Shown piece after piece: positions 36,812-47,735 of a stretch of 64,000 nucleotides of DNA. A model generated the notes under the pieces. It saw only the letters and a list, made by a program, of their open reading frames with translations. It made no database searches and was not told the DNA's origin. The position numbers and the translations under genes are program-made. The number at the start of each line of letters is the position of its first letter. The first letter of the stretch is position 1. Origin of the DNA: Dipylidium caninum (Eukaryota; Platyhelminthes; Cestoda; Cyclophyllidea; Dipylidiidae); assembly GCA_017562135.1 (NCBI GenBank), contig QEYB01000911.1:248001-312000 (forward strand), given 5' to 3'.

Positions 36812-38653
36812 ATGCTCAAAAATCAAAACCCTGATGATACTGGTGTAACCGTCAGCTACATCAACACGTCCGACAGCAATTCTGGTCGGCACCGGTCGCC
36901 TTTCATCAGTTTTTTCGTTTCCATCTGGGCACGAATTAAATTCCTCTTCACTACTGCACTAGCTGAGGTCTGCGATTGCTCTGTGACTTCAAAAAGCAGA
37001 CCTCCAAACAGCGACTCCTCTGCCAAAGGCGATGATGACTCTCCCGAGGCGGGATGCAACCAGTCGAATAATTTCTCCTCAAACATCAACGGTCAGGAGG
37101 CCGTAAAATGCGTCCTCCACCATGCCGTTGCAGAGGAAGGGATTGATGAAACGAAGTGCGAGCAATCATTGTTCTTGCAAGCCTCTGAGACCTCCTTCCC
37201 AAGCCCGATTCTTTCTGATGGCGCCCCCGATACCCCAGAGTGGATTGCGGAGGAGCATTTACAATCCGTAGAGCTAAGTGAGGAGGAACACCTCTCTACC
37301 GTCATTACTTTCGCTTGCTCTACGATGATGGCAAATGTAGCACCCCGAACTCACTTTTCCGAGTTAATTAATGCCGCTGCCAAATCGCACACATTTGAAG
37401 TCCCGTCAATAAGAGAGGAGGAGATTGTCTTCGATGACGATTTTCCAGCAGAACGGTTGTGCTCAAATTCCGAGGTGCCTAGTGACGATTTGTACTCCCA
37501 TCCCCTCACAACCCTTGGGAGACTTCACAATAAATTGCAGAATGGTCAGTTGACAGCTCATCAGCATGACAAATTAGCCGCTTCCGTGCTTGCCTCCACA
37601 CTCCCCAGGAATTTGTCCGACTGCGCCGAGACTCGGAAGCCCCATGGGGCGAATCAGCTCTACGCCTGGCAAATTCCTCCTCCCTTACCTACGATACTTC
37701 CTGCTGAAAGGGAGCCGTTACTTGTTCAAGAGACAGCTGGTGACACACCGAACTCAAGTGCCTTTGTGGAGTCGGTAATTTCGGAGGCGGTTAAAAAAGT
37801 CTCTCGCGAATCGGAGCGTAATGACACTGGCCAAAATGGTGAGACAAAGACTTCCTCCACAGATCAGGTGGATTGTTCTACGGCGGTGGGGGAGGACTAT
37901 CTCCACCTCAACCTCCCCAAGGCCTGTGATATCTCCTATGACGGTTTCCAGTCGGCCAGCCTGGACCGGGTCCTCAGCCCCACCCCCTTCGGTGGTAGTG
38001 AGTCGATGCGTTCAAAAAGGAGTAGTTCACTCAAGTCCGAACGGTCCCCGGACGACACCCCATGTCGAAAAATAGTTCGGTTCGCTGACTCCTTGGGCCT
38101 TGATTTGGCAACCGTGAGGCAGGTTAAGGATACCGATCATCCCCCCCTGATCCCTGCCTCGGCAACGCTTGATCTCAACTTGGACACGGAGAAGAGTTTC
38201 AGCTCCTTGGGTGCCAAACAATTCCAAATATGCTTCCCTCAACCTGGAGCTTCGGTCAGCTTCATGCACCGAGTCCTCTCTTCCTTTGTGTGCCTTGAAA
38301 ATGCCAGGGTCGACTCGTCCAGAGGTCTTTTGACTGGCACCATTAGGGTAAAAAGTGTGGGCTTTGAGAAAAAGGTAACAGTACGCATAACCTACGACGA
38401 TTGGTCCACGTACTTTGAAATACCTGCAGCCTACGTGCAGGATTCGCACGACGGCACTACTGACCGATTTTCCTTCTCCGCTGTCTTCCCTTCCTCCATG
38501 GTGGCAAACGATCGGGCTCAATTCGCAGTACGCTACGAAACACACTCGGGTATCATCTACTGGGACAACAACCACGGCGAGAACTACACAGTCCACTGTC
38601 ACGCCAAGGCCACTGATATGGCGGGAGACGGGTCGTGGATACACTATCTGTGA
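36812..38653 (+). CDS. PPP1R3: Protein phosphatase 1 regulatory subunit 3 (glycogen-targeting, CBM21)
   Basis: An intronless 613-residue protein that would bring PP1 to glycogen, where it dephosphorylates glycogen synthase and phosphorylase. An in-frame TAA directly precedes the ATG at 36812, which fixes the first possible start. A long acidic, Ser-rich N-terminal half (about residues 1-415) has no recognisable fold. The PP1-docking RVxF motif is KIVRF at residues 420-424, inside the family context VRFADSLGLDL. A CBM21 glycogen-binding domain spans about residues 483-600, with TYDDWSTYFEIP and the signature IIYWDNNHGENY. Vertebrate paralogues are also intronless in the coding region. The sequence does not say which paralogue it is closest to. 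A CAG just upstream (36801-36803) could be a spliced-leader or 5' UTR acceptor. Confidence 0.92.
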   Translation: MLKNQNPDDTGVTVSYINTSDSNSGRHRSPFISFFVSIWARIKFLFTTALAEVCDCSVTSKSRPPNSDSSAKGDDDSPEAGCNQSNNFSSNINGQEAVKCVLHHAVAEEGIDETKCEQSLFLQASETSFPSPILSDGAPDTPEWIAEEHLQSVELSEEEHLSTVITFACSTMMANVAPRTHFSELINAAAKSHTFEVPSIREEEIVFDDDFPAERLCSNSEVPSDDLYSHPLTTLGRLHNKLQNGQLTAHQHDKLAASVLASTLPRNLSDCAETRKPHGANQLYAWQIPPPLPTILPAEREPLLVQETAGDTPNSSAFVESVISEAVKKVSRESERNDTGQNGETKTSSTDQVDCSTAVGEDYLHLNLPKACDISYDGFQSASLDRVLSPTPFGGSESMRSKRSSSLKSERSPDDTPCRKIVRFADSLGLDLATVRQVKDTDHPPLIPASATLDLNLDTEKSFSSLGAKQFQICFPQPGASVSFMHRVLSSFVCLENARVDSSRGLLTGTIRVKSVGFEKKVTVRITYDDWSTYFEIPAAYVQDSHDGTTDRFSFSAVFPSSMVANDRAQFAVRYETHSGIIYWDNNHGENYTVHCHAKATDMAGDGSWIHYL

Positions 38654-41125
38654 GGCCCGGGAGCCCCACACAAGCGTATGCAATTACAGCCCCCAGCAGT
38701 CTTTCGAAAACGACTTTAAATGTCCCTCCGCGTCTCTCACTCGTCCCCCCCCCTCCGACCCCCTACTCTGCTCCTCGACACCCCAGTTGCCTCATAGTCT
38801 TGCCCAATTAGACCATTCTTTCGGTGACCTCCCTCGGTTTTGAAATTCCATCCACTTCGAGATCCATCAAAAAGGAGAGGAAGAAAATGTTAAAACCCTC
38901 TTGTTGTTTGCTTGTGTCCACACCTCCTTCCTTTCCTCCTCGGCAGAAAGCCATTGCCTTAACTTCGATTTCCTTCCTGCCCTGAGATTGGAGCCCCCTG
39001 CCTGGGGTCATTACCACCGCCACCACATACATTTTGTAAATGCTACATCACTTGCCGATCCCACGTACACTAAGTGTCCGCTCCAATCTGGCCCGACAAT
39101 TCGTCACTAGAGACACTGTGATTCGGAGCATAGCCTATACGCCGTGCGGGAAATGTAAGTCCTTCCCTCCTCACTCTCTCGCCTTCTCCTCTGGTCTCTC
39201 CTCCAACGTTAGAAATTGCCACTTCCACTCACAAGTAGCCACTATAACATCCCAAGCCCTGTCAAGTCTTTTCACTGCTCAAGGGACCCAACCTTGAAAT
39301 CATGGGAAGGCATATTAACATTGACAGCCGAATTCGGCATTTCCGCGAATGTGACAGAATTCTGAGGAATAAATTTTCGGGGATTTGTTCTCACTTGTGG
39401 CCATATCCAAATGCAGCGCCCAGTAGCCCGACGCCCCGAAGGTGACGAAGTTTCCGTCCGTTCGCCGTTAGCGTAATTCACCGACATTCCTAACAAAACC
39501 CCATGGGACTACGAGCACTGCTGTTCACCTATTCGAGCCAAAACTAGGACCCGAGGGTGTTCCAACTGCCTCCTAATTACACGAGGATAGATGCACTGCC
39601 ATCCCCACCTCTGAGCGTGACACTACGCCAAAGGCATGACAAGCTGGATAATCATCTCTATCGAAAAGGTTAGTTAAGGTTAACCCACGCGATTGACAGA
39701 TCAGAACTACCGACCGCCTAATCGCACACTGCAGCCGGTAAGAAAACTGACGTATATATGGATGCAACCGACGAGAGCCTGTTCTGACCGTTTAAACTCC
39801 TTCCGGTCTCATTTTATTTGCGGAGAAAAATGTAAGTGTGCCCTCTAGCGTCGTGTGCCATAGGTGGTTTGTGTACTCCTACCTAACCTACCTCGTGTAA
39901 TAGCCAACATTGCATCCGGCAGCGAGATGATTTAGGCTTCGGATGACAGGCAAAATATTTGGGGAAGTAGGTGGAGAAATGCCACAGGCCATGGAATTCC
40001 ACTCCGTTAGTGCTTTCTCAGACTGAGGAGTTGAAGGCAATTAATTTCTTTTTTTCGAAATCTCCTCTGAGTACCAGACCCAATGACACTTGCCCCAAAA
40101 TTCAGCATGCCACACTTCTGCAAAAGTTAGATACTAATCACAATCGAACACGCCACCGTCTCAACACCGATAATAACCGTTTTTAATGTTGTAAAGCCGA
40201 GATTAGGCGGCATTGATGTGTGGGTTCCGTCACACATAACTCGATGGCACGAATTAGGAGAAACCGACGCCACGCGCGCATCACCTGGATTTCGACAGTA
40301 GTCACATCGTCCAGGAGCAATGCCCGCTCTTTCTACGCTAGGGACGAGGTAGCTCAATATGCATTGATGGGATTACAACCGAAACCCTAATCGGTGTGAA
40401 TCAACATTCGCAATCCGATGAACTTACTTCAGGAGGGGGGGAGAGAGAGAGCAAAAGCAGTGCTGGGCGAAAAAGTGTCCAAGATAAAATCCACTCTCTA
40501 CCATGAAGTGTTACAGGGGATTGTGGTCACGTTTGTGGTGTCTCCGCTTTCTCTTCTCACCTAATTTGTAAAGCGGAGAGATTGGGAGCTAATAATGCAG
40601 GGCTCTGAGCCTCCGCTTAGTCACCGAAAGCCATAACTATACGGGAGGTGGGTTAGGGCGGAGGACTGCACAACTGGAAGATCAAAAGGACTGGAAGCGC
40701 ACCTTCTACTCGTCTTAGTTTCGATTGTCAAAGAAACGATGCGTCGAAGAGTGTATATAGGCAACAGTACCACGGTCCTGAATCTAGGCTTCCAATTATC
40801 TTGAAGTAGCACTTGAGTGGAACAAAGCAGCTTCGAAATACGAGTTCATTCCTAGACCGTCTATTCCACTAAAAACCATTCACTTTCCAAACAAAAAATT
40901 TACAAGCAAAACTGGTCTTCAACCTTCGGGCTTCTGCCATTGATAAAATAGTCGTAATGTCAACCCGTGTTCAATCAATTTTGTTATGAAAATTAACGCA
41001 CACAAAGGCGGTTAGCAACAAAGAATGGGCATGAGCGAGGCTAGGGAAGGGGTGAAAGGGATAGGTGATGAGGTTATGCGCGCGAAAAACGATTGTTCTT
41101 TAGCCTGTCACCGGGGTTGATGGTC
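38654..41125. other. Intergenic region between convergent PP1 subunit and malic enzyme genes
   Basis: A 2.5-kb region between two convergent genes, holding both 3' UTRs. A short GA-rich tract occurs at 40434-40450. Open frames here are all below 90 codons, with no domains and no consistent splice context. No RNA gene was recognised. Confidence 0.6.
39368..39373 (+). terminator. Candidate polyadenylation signal for the PP1 subunit gene
   Basis: AATAAA 715 bases after the stop codon at 38653. The 3' UTR before it is pyrimidine-rich (38720-38840). Assignment is positional only. Confidence 0.3.
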
Positions 41126-44100
41126 TCACTCCGAGGGCCACTCGTAAGAGTCCGGTGTGAAGTCAACGTAGGAGGGATCATAAGTAAAATTGCGAATGAA
41201 CTCTACCTTGTCGACGGGTTCAGGATGATATTGAGCAGTGCCATTAGCGAATGATCTCGTAATCAATTCGACAGCAATTTTGTGAGCTACTTCACGCAAC
41301 TTTTTCACCGGTGGGTAAGTGCGTCCTACCGCTAGATCCTCCTCGGTCACCATACCAGCAAGCGTCTAACGAGGATCGCAAAAAGGAATCACGATTTATC
41401 GGATCATGGGAACCATAGGTGAAAATATGCGATTTTTCGACCTACTTTAGCGGCCAAAAGAAAGAGATCCTGTGTAAGGGGACGAATAAGTCCAGATGTT
41501 ACGGCCATAGCAAGTCCAGGAAAGACGTAATAGTTATTTCCCTGACTTGGATAGTACTCTTTTCCAGAAGGTAAGCGAATAGGTGGAAACGGAGAACCGC
41601 TCACGAAAATGCAACGACACTAAAAGGAGATCATAACACTTCAGGAAAAGCATAATAAATTATCCAAACAGGAATAATTCGCTTTAAACTTTGAGTAAAT
41701 TTGAAAAATTATTCATTAAGTGGCCACAGGTGAAGCAACGCACAAATGCTAGTAATACATACCTCGGTCGACTTAAATGCTGTTTCGGCAGTACATTCAG
41801 CTTTCTCAGTTGGGTTGCTAAGAGCAAAAATGACTGGTCGCTTGTTGATGTTTGCCATCATATTCAATACCTCACGAGTGAACACGCGCGGAACGGCAGC
41901 GGCGCCTGGAGAAATGAGATATTAAATACTTGTATGCTTAACGAATTACTTTCCTATTATGCTATGAACGTTAAAGAACTAGCGGCTCATTAACACGGTC
42001 ACAGTCACCACTACTACAGTAAAGGTGTTTTTGATCTGACTAGCGAATGTAGATAATAATGAGGTAATATTGGTAATAACAGTGTTTCTTATGTAAGCAC
42101 AGTAGTATAAGTAGTAATAAGCTGGAGACTGAGTTCAATGACCTATCACTAAAATAATAATAATGTACCATGTGTCTCTTGACTTACCAATTAAAACAGA
42201 CGGCTTTATTTGGGTGATTGCGTCAGTCAGGCGATCGACAGGACCAGAGTCGTCGCGAGCGAAAGGAACCTTATGTGGCTCAGTTACCCCAGCTGGACGA
42301 TTCTATTTCACAAAAAAGAGTTACGTAAGTTAGCCTATTTTGTACATTCGTACAAGAAGGCGGAAGAATTTTTGAACATAAAAAGTATTCGCACTGCTAA
42401 ATAAGGTACCAAAACAAATCTATCCAACCATTTAGCGTTCGAAAATGGCGGCCGGTTGGTGAAAAATGAGCTAAGCAACAAACCTTGACAATAAGTCCCT
42501 TTGAGTCCATCATGTAGATTCGCGAGTAAGCTTGTTCCTGCGAAGCACCTTCATCTTTCATCGCAGCAATGAGAATGTTGGCAATACCAGTAGCTGCCTG
42601 TGGGAAAAATGATCTAAATCACCACCCATATGCTACTTTCCTTTTCCTAGTAGTACCCATTAATCGCAGCATGAAACTAAATTTATGCGAAACTCACAGC
42701 ACCAGCTCCGAAGAAAAGGAACTTATTATCAACCAAACGGGTTTTGGTAATGCGTGTGGCAGATATGATGCCAGCCAATGCGACGGCAGCAGCGCCTATT
42801 GTAAACATGACAAAAAACTGGGCCATTAACTGAAGGTTGGTACCCGTCTACGGGCTATTTAATACAACAAAAGCACAACATTAATTTACGGCAAGGAAAC
42901 AAATAACGAGTGATTAGACAAGGAGGTATCAGACAAGAATCACACTTCAAACTCAAGGCAAAGGGCGAGATATAGATAGTAGCGAGTTAGGTTCTACGGA
43001 TACTCAATCGGCTCGCCTCTCTATTCACTCCAGGAAAGTTACCCATCCTGAAGGCAGACGAAATCCACTATTTACTCGTCATAGTTTTTATTCAGAGTTA
43101 ATGCCATAACCAACAATGTCACGTTTGGAAGAACAATTTTACTTATTGGGGGTTACCTTTAGTTGCAATCTGCAAAACACGAAGGGCTCACATACATGCG
43201 TGGAAACCCAAGTAAATACGCAGTCACCGTAGTACCACGTACAAGAATAAGCTACTAGGTGACTACTGGCCGCTTGGATTGTTGACACTAGATTATCCCA
43301 TATGAATCTGTTCCCACCACTTGGTTTAACCTATAAAACTGTAATTAATGATATTAGTTCCACACACACCAATTGAAGAAAATTGAAGCCTTAAAGAAAA
43401 GGACATGAAAAATGGAAAATAGGGAAAATAGCAGTAAATCTATGTATGATCAACCACCAAAATTTTTTTTGAAAAACTGGACACAGAAAAGATAAACAAA
43501 CCTGTTTTACATGCGGGGGCAGGGAAGAAAGAAGACGGTAATTAAAACAAATTACATCAATAGAAGGAATAAAACATTGCACAACATAGAACAACCATGC
43601 TTCGGTCTGGTTAGTGCATAAATTCTTTTTCCGATAATTTACTAGCCATACTAGTGATAAGATTTGAAGATTAAACAACACAACATAAATGGGTTGAGTC
43701 AGAGCAAAATACAACTACCTTGGATATCATCGTTGAATACAACATAGTCTTCACCATAGCGTTCCAAGAAGGCAAAACCATTTTTGTTAGCCATATCCTC
43801 GAACTGAACGGAAACATTTGGACCGTAGCTAAAAACAGGAATGTAACTAGAAGAAATATAGGAGCAAGAATGGCACCCAGTATAACGCACGCAGCGAGCA
43901 TGGGTCCTCATGAACATAAAAACAATATTTCGATAATTTCAACGTGTCGAAACCATATTCTTCAATACTTTGCATTCATTCTCGGCAAAAAATCTTGAAT
44001 CCGTACCTGCGGTTGAACCGCATTTTACGCGAGGTCAGTTATGTTATGGTTCGAAATGTAATATTCGAAAGGACAACGACAACTACCTTGTATTCTGTCA

Positions 44101-46167
44101 GTACACGCGCTGGGTGACTTTTTCTCCACCTTAATAACGCGCAAAAAAACTGCGCATGAGCGAAAGCATAAATAAACGAACAAAAAACAAGTCCGATACC
44201 GATAAAACATGTAGCCTTACAGATCAACGAGAGATTCCAACACTTCGTCCATTAGCTCATAGTACTGATCCGAAGGGATACGCTTTTGACGGAGACCAAG
44301 GTAAAATTCATTCTAAAATGAAAAAAATATTTCACACATCATGGACCCTTGAAATATAAAGAATTTAACAAAAAGGCACCTACATCTAAGAGCTGTTCAT
44401 TGTTAGTCCCAATGTCAACCATGAGAGGAAGGCAAGAACGAGGATCGACGCCGCCGAGAGCTGTATAGAGAGCGCATTTTCCAATAGGAATCCCCATGCC
44501 CTGAGCCCCAAGATCTCCAAGACCAAGAATTCGTTCGCCATCGGTCACAACGACAGCCTTCACACGTTTCTCTGGCCAATTGCGAAGGATGCTTCGAACA
44601 TGACCTTTGTCGTTACTTGTGATATAAAGCCCTCTTCGGAACAAATAAACAAAAAAAACTCTCCAATTAGCATTTTTGCGGGGTAGCGTGAAGTAAAAGT
44701 TCAAATTCGCAAAAAAAATTCAGGTTTAACAAGGATTTTGTCACAAAATGCTGTCCAAAATCTCCCTTCGCGTAATAGTAAAAACTAATGGTTCAGAAAA
44801 TTGGGCGGAAAGGAATGATTGACGGCTGTGCATGTTGCCACCTATAATGTTCTGAAAATATCTAAATTATAAGGTATTACGGGACCTTAGTGTAACTGTG
44901 TAAAATACGCATTGCAAGTATGATTGCACTCTGGAATATAAAACAACCTAATCCTAGTTTGAGACTTAACGAAGTCAATCTATATTTGAAAGTGGTCAAC
45001 GGAAACTGTCGTTAATGCTCACGTACCTTGGGCGTCGCAAAATCATGCCGTAATTTAAACAGGCTTTTCCAACAGTAGGTGTATAAATGAGTGGGATAAG
45101 GTAGTCAAGGTTACTGGTAACCACCTGAAGGTCAAGGTGAATACCCAATGATGGATACAAACTTTGTAAAAAAGCTTCTCATTACGATCCTGAAGGGACA
45201 TAAGAGTGTTGTAACGACCCAAATCATCGTCGAGAGCGTACAGATTGGTCAAAACACTTTGCACTTGCTCTTTTTGAGTTAATACCGCGGGTGGCAAAAG
45301 ACCATGAAGACCTAAAACTTGTCGTTCTCTGTGAGAGTAGGCGGCACCCTAAGGAAAAAAAATAGCTATTCAGTCAATTTTACAGTCGTTTAATGGAGTG
45401 TACAGAATTATAATAAACTGAGGTTAAATTAACTTCTTGCAATTTCAAGCACAGCCTGGCAAATGGGTTACGTGAAACGAAAGCATCTATACGCCTTAGC
45501 ACTTTCCTTTATTTTCATGGAAACCACAACAGGTTAGTGTAAATAAACAAAATCATGATTTTTTCAATTCCATTATAGTGCTGACGCATATATCGCAATA
45601 AAAACTAATTTCCACCTTCATGACGACGCATCAATAACAAATAACACTCCCAAAAAGCACAAAATCATTAGAATAGTCTCACAGAGGTAATGTAACCTGA
45701 GCGTTTAAGAATATATTCAAATGATAACAGTATCAAGGGCGCCTAGTATTATGAAATAAGAAACTAGGCATAATAAATGGACTCCATTTTATAAAAAAAA
45801 GGAAAGGTACGAGGTTTTGTAACAATAAGCGAGAGTTTTCTAAAGTCATGCACTGCAATGCTTCTCCAAGAGGTAAGAAAGATGATGGTTAATTCAATAC
45901 ACAAAACGAAGCAAGCCTCAAAGGCTAACTGCGACGAAAATCTTTTCTGCAGAATCATATCTGAAAGGAGATCTTCGTCCAAAGAGGTGATTTCCAAACC
46001 TCACCTACACAGGGTCCAGTTTTTCGGAAGAATTCTGGCAGTGTAAATCTGTACCTAAGCCCAACTGTACTCACTTTGTTAGTGCCGGGATTTCGCAGAA
46101 TCTCTATGCCCCTGCTCCGAAGACGTGGAAGCTGCTTCGTCAAGCCCTGAACAAACGTAGAAGACAT
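41126..46167 (-). CDS. NADP-dependent malic enzyme, complete
   Basis: Converts malate to pyruvate and CO2 while reducing NADP+. In anaerobic helminths it is a main source of mitochondrial NADPH. Exons from the 5' end: 46167-46075, 45348-45163, 45124-45027, 44633-44384, 44312-44221, 43828-43719, 42795-42698, 42597-42484, 42302-42188, 41905-41763, 41619-41446 and 41365-41126. They total 1,713 nt (570 residues), the normal family length, and every phase matches. Catalytic Tyr107 (YTPTVG) and Lys178 (IGKCALY) and the metal ligands Glu250, Asp251 and Asp274 (FNDDIQG) are present, numbered five below human. The dinucleotide loop is GAGAAATG at 306-313. SK at 341-342 plus Lys358 (three before Phe361) match NADP-type rather than NAD-type enzymes. 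The N-terminus ([12 protein letters not shown]) is basic and could be a short mitochondrial presequence. I cannot decide between cytosol and mitochondrion. Confidence 0.95.
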
Positions 46168-46904
46168 TACCGATGAAAATTTGAATAGTTCGAAAAGTCA
46201 GCGACGAGAAGTGATCGGAGTTCATTGATTCAAAGAAGGCCACATCGGATATATTTCAAATACGGTCGGTAGTAAGTGAGGCACAAAAGGACACCAAATT
46301 TATTTGCCCACGCTTAAATACAAAAATAAAGAAAAAAATTTTTGAGAATTGGCATTTGCGAGACGCTTTTTTTAAAATGCTAAATTGAGTCCGGTGCGGT
46401 TCAGAACCGAAAGACCCTAATATGCCTAACAGAACAGGGGCCGCACCACTCCCTGGCAACTCACGACTACGCCACGGTCACTCACGGAACCACTGCTCCC
46501 AGCAACCAACCTCGCGCCCTCAAAGACTTTTAACGTTCTCAAATAGATCGAAAGGCGCTTCTAAAGGCGGTACCAAATCGTTGCCAGATGATTCAACTCC
46601 CATATCAACGAAACGACAACACGCAGGATTCAAGATAAGAGGGTGGACAGCGAGGCAGTCATTGGCCGCGTAATTCAAACATCCTTACACCGGTTCATAA
46701 TTAGGCGCCATCTCCAGACTAAAGAACCAATCAATAAATTATTCACCTCAACCCTCTACGCTGTTGTCCAGTTTGCACAACCTATTTCACATTCGTTCTG
46801 CGTTCCTTTTAACTAATCATTAGCGCGAAACTAAAACACCGACAAAAATGGCTCTTGTTTAAACCTCTTGTCCACAAAAATTACAAAAAAACGTAGCATT
46901 TAGG
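46168..46904. promoter_or_regulatory. Head-to-head intergenic region (malic enzyme / COX23-like)
   Basis: About 740 bases separate the start codons of the minus-strand malic enzyme and the plus-strand COX23-like gene, so promoters for both must lie here or overlap. An 83-codon frame on the plus strand (46422-46673) and a 67-codon frame on the minus strand (46256-46459) overlap each other and show no domain. No TATA box was convincingly identified. Confidence 0.45.
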
Positions 46905-47338
46905 ATGTCTGAAAAGGCCAAGGGGGTTAAAAACGGAACCTGCCAATGTACAACCACACCGATTCCGCACACGAAGTCAAACAAGGTGAACGACCAAGGC
47001 GCCACCTGCAAGGCCTCCGCAACTACGCTGGGTTTTATGGGTAGTCCTGAAACATACGACCCGTGTCGAGAAGTTGATTCACTCAATAAAGTCTACCTTT
47101 CAGGAAAAAAAACTAACATCGTCGTGTCTCCGGAACTCATTTTTTTTAGCAACTGTCGCAAGTACGTCGACAACTTCTGTCTTTGCCGCAGATTTTGGGT
47201 AGTTTTAATAGCTAACATGTACATTAGTTTCGTAGGCCGAAAAAGGAACGACGGGAAGCAGGAATTGAACCAAACCTCCCAACACCAGAAGAACGCCAAA
47301 GGCTTTTTGCACAGATGTTTGGTCCACGATGTCAATGA
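46905..47338 (+). CDS. CHCHD7: COX23/CHCHD7-like twin-CX9C protein, exon model unresolved
   Basis: A small intermembrane-space protein of the twin-CX9C family, whose members act in cytochrome c oxidase biogenesis. The best start is ATG 47037 (MGSPETYDPC); an upstream in-frame ATG is at 46905. The hallmark CRKYVDNFCLCRRFW is a CX9C motif followed by the CRRFW typical of CHCHD7. The tail REAGIEPNLPTPEERQRLF matches the family's C-terminus and ends with TGA at 47336-47338. A 31-nt intron (GTTGAT...TTTCAG, about 47071-47101) would create DPCREEKKLTSSC, the first CX9C pair. Two single-base frame conflicts remain: at the T8 run near 47140-47147, and at the junction near 47198-47236. They could be homopolymer errors, further tiny introns or gene decay. 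The C-terminal frame overlaps the next gene. Confidence 0.55.
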
Positions 47339-47574
47339 AGGATTTCTTTTTAAGAGCTATTCCTCTCGCCGGCTCTATCCTTCTTGCTGGTTATTGTGTC
47401 GCCCTTACCAGAGAATACGCACGACGTAAAAGAGAAAATGTCAGTTATATTGAAACCGTAGATGATGCCAAATTATATAGCTTCATGTCAAAATCCCGAA
47501 AAAAAATTGATATCAACGACTGGGAGAACAAACGCGTGTATAGGGAGTGGGAGCATTCGTCGAAGAAAGATTGA
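47329..47574 (+). CDS. COX16: COX16 cytochrome c oxidase assembly protein
   Basis: An 81-residue single-pass inner-membrane protein that helps assemble the copper-containing core of cytochrome c oxidase. One membrane segment (AIPLAGSILLAGYCVAL, residues 10-26) is followed by a basic patch (REYARRKREN). The C-terminal motif NDWENKRVYREWEH corresponds to the conserved DDWKNIRGPRPWED of COX16. It is intronless. Two starts are possible: ATG 47329, or ATG 47335 (MKDFF), which overlaps the upstream stop as ATGA. The upstream COX23-like frame ends at 47338, giving a 4- or 10-base overlap. A separate promoter or spliced-leader site for this gene would have to lie inside the upstream coding sequence. 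Confidence 0.8.
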   Translation: MSMKDFFLRAIPLAGSILLAGYCVALTREYARRKRENVSYIETVDDAKLYSFMSKSRKKIDINDWENKRVYREWEHSSKKD

Positions 47575-47735
47575 AACACCAACTCTTGACAAACCTGTAT
47601 CGTATTCTCCTTTACTATCTACTTACATTTTTATCACTCATTTTTAGTGGGTGGAATAACCTAAAGCGTACAAAAGTAGGGTAAGAAACGATCATTTATG
47701 CACTTTTTAAATATCCAAACGTCACGGGCCATAGA

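Noticed and set aside
38027..38683. A 218-codon minus-strand frame
   Set aside because: It lies antisense to the CBM21 domain of the PP1 subunit, whose plus-strand frame shows clear motifs.
43391..43714. Hydrophobic 107-codon minus-strand frame
   Set aside because: It lies within a malic enzyme intron (42796-43718), is AT-rich, and is not needed for a full-length enzyme.
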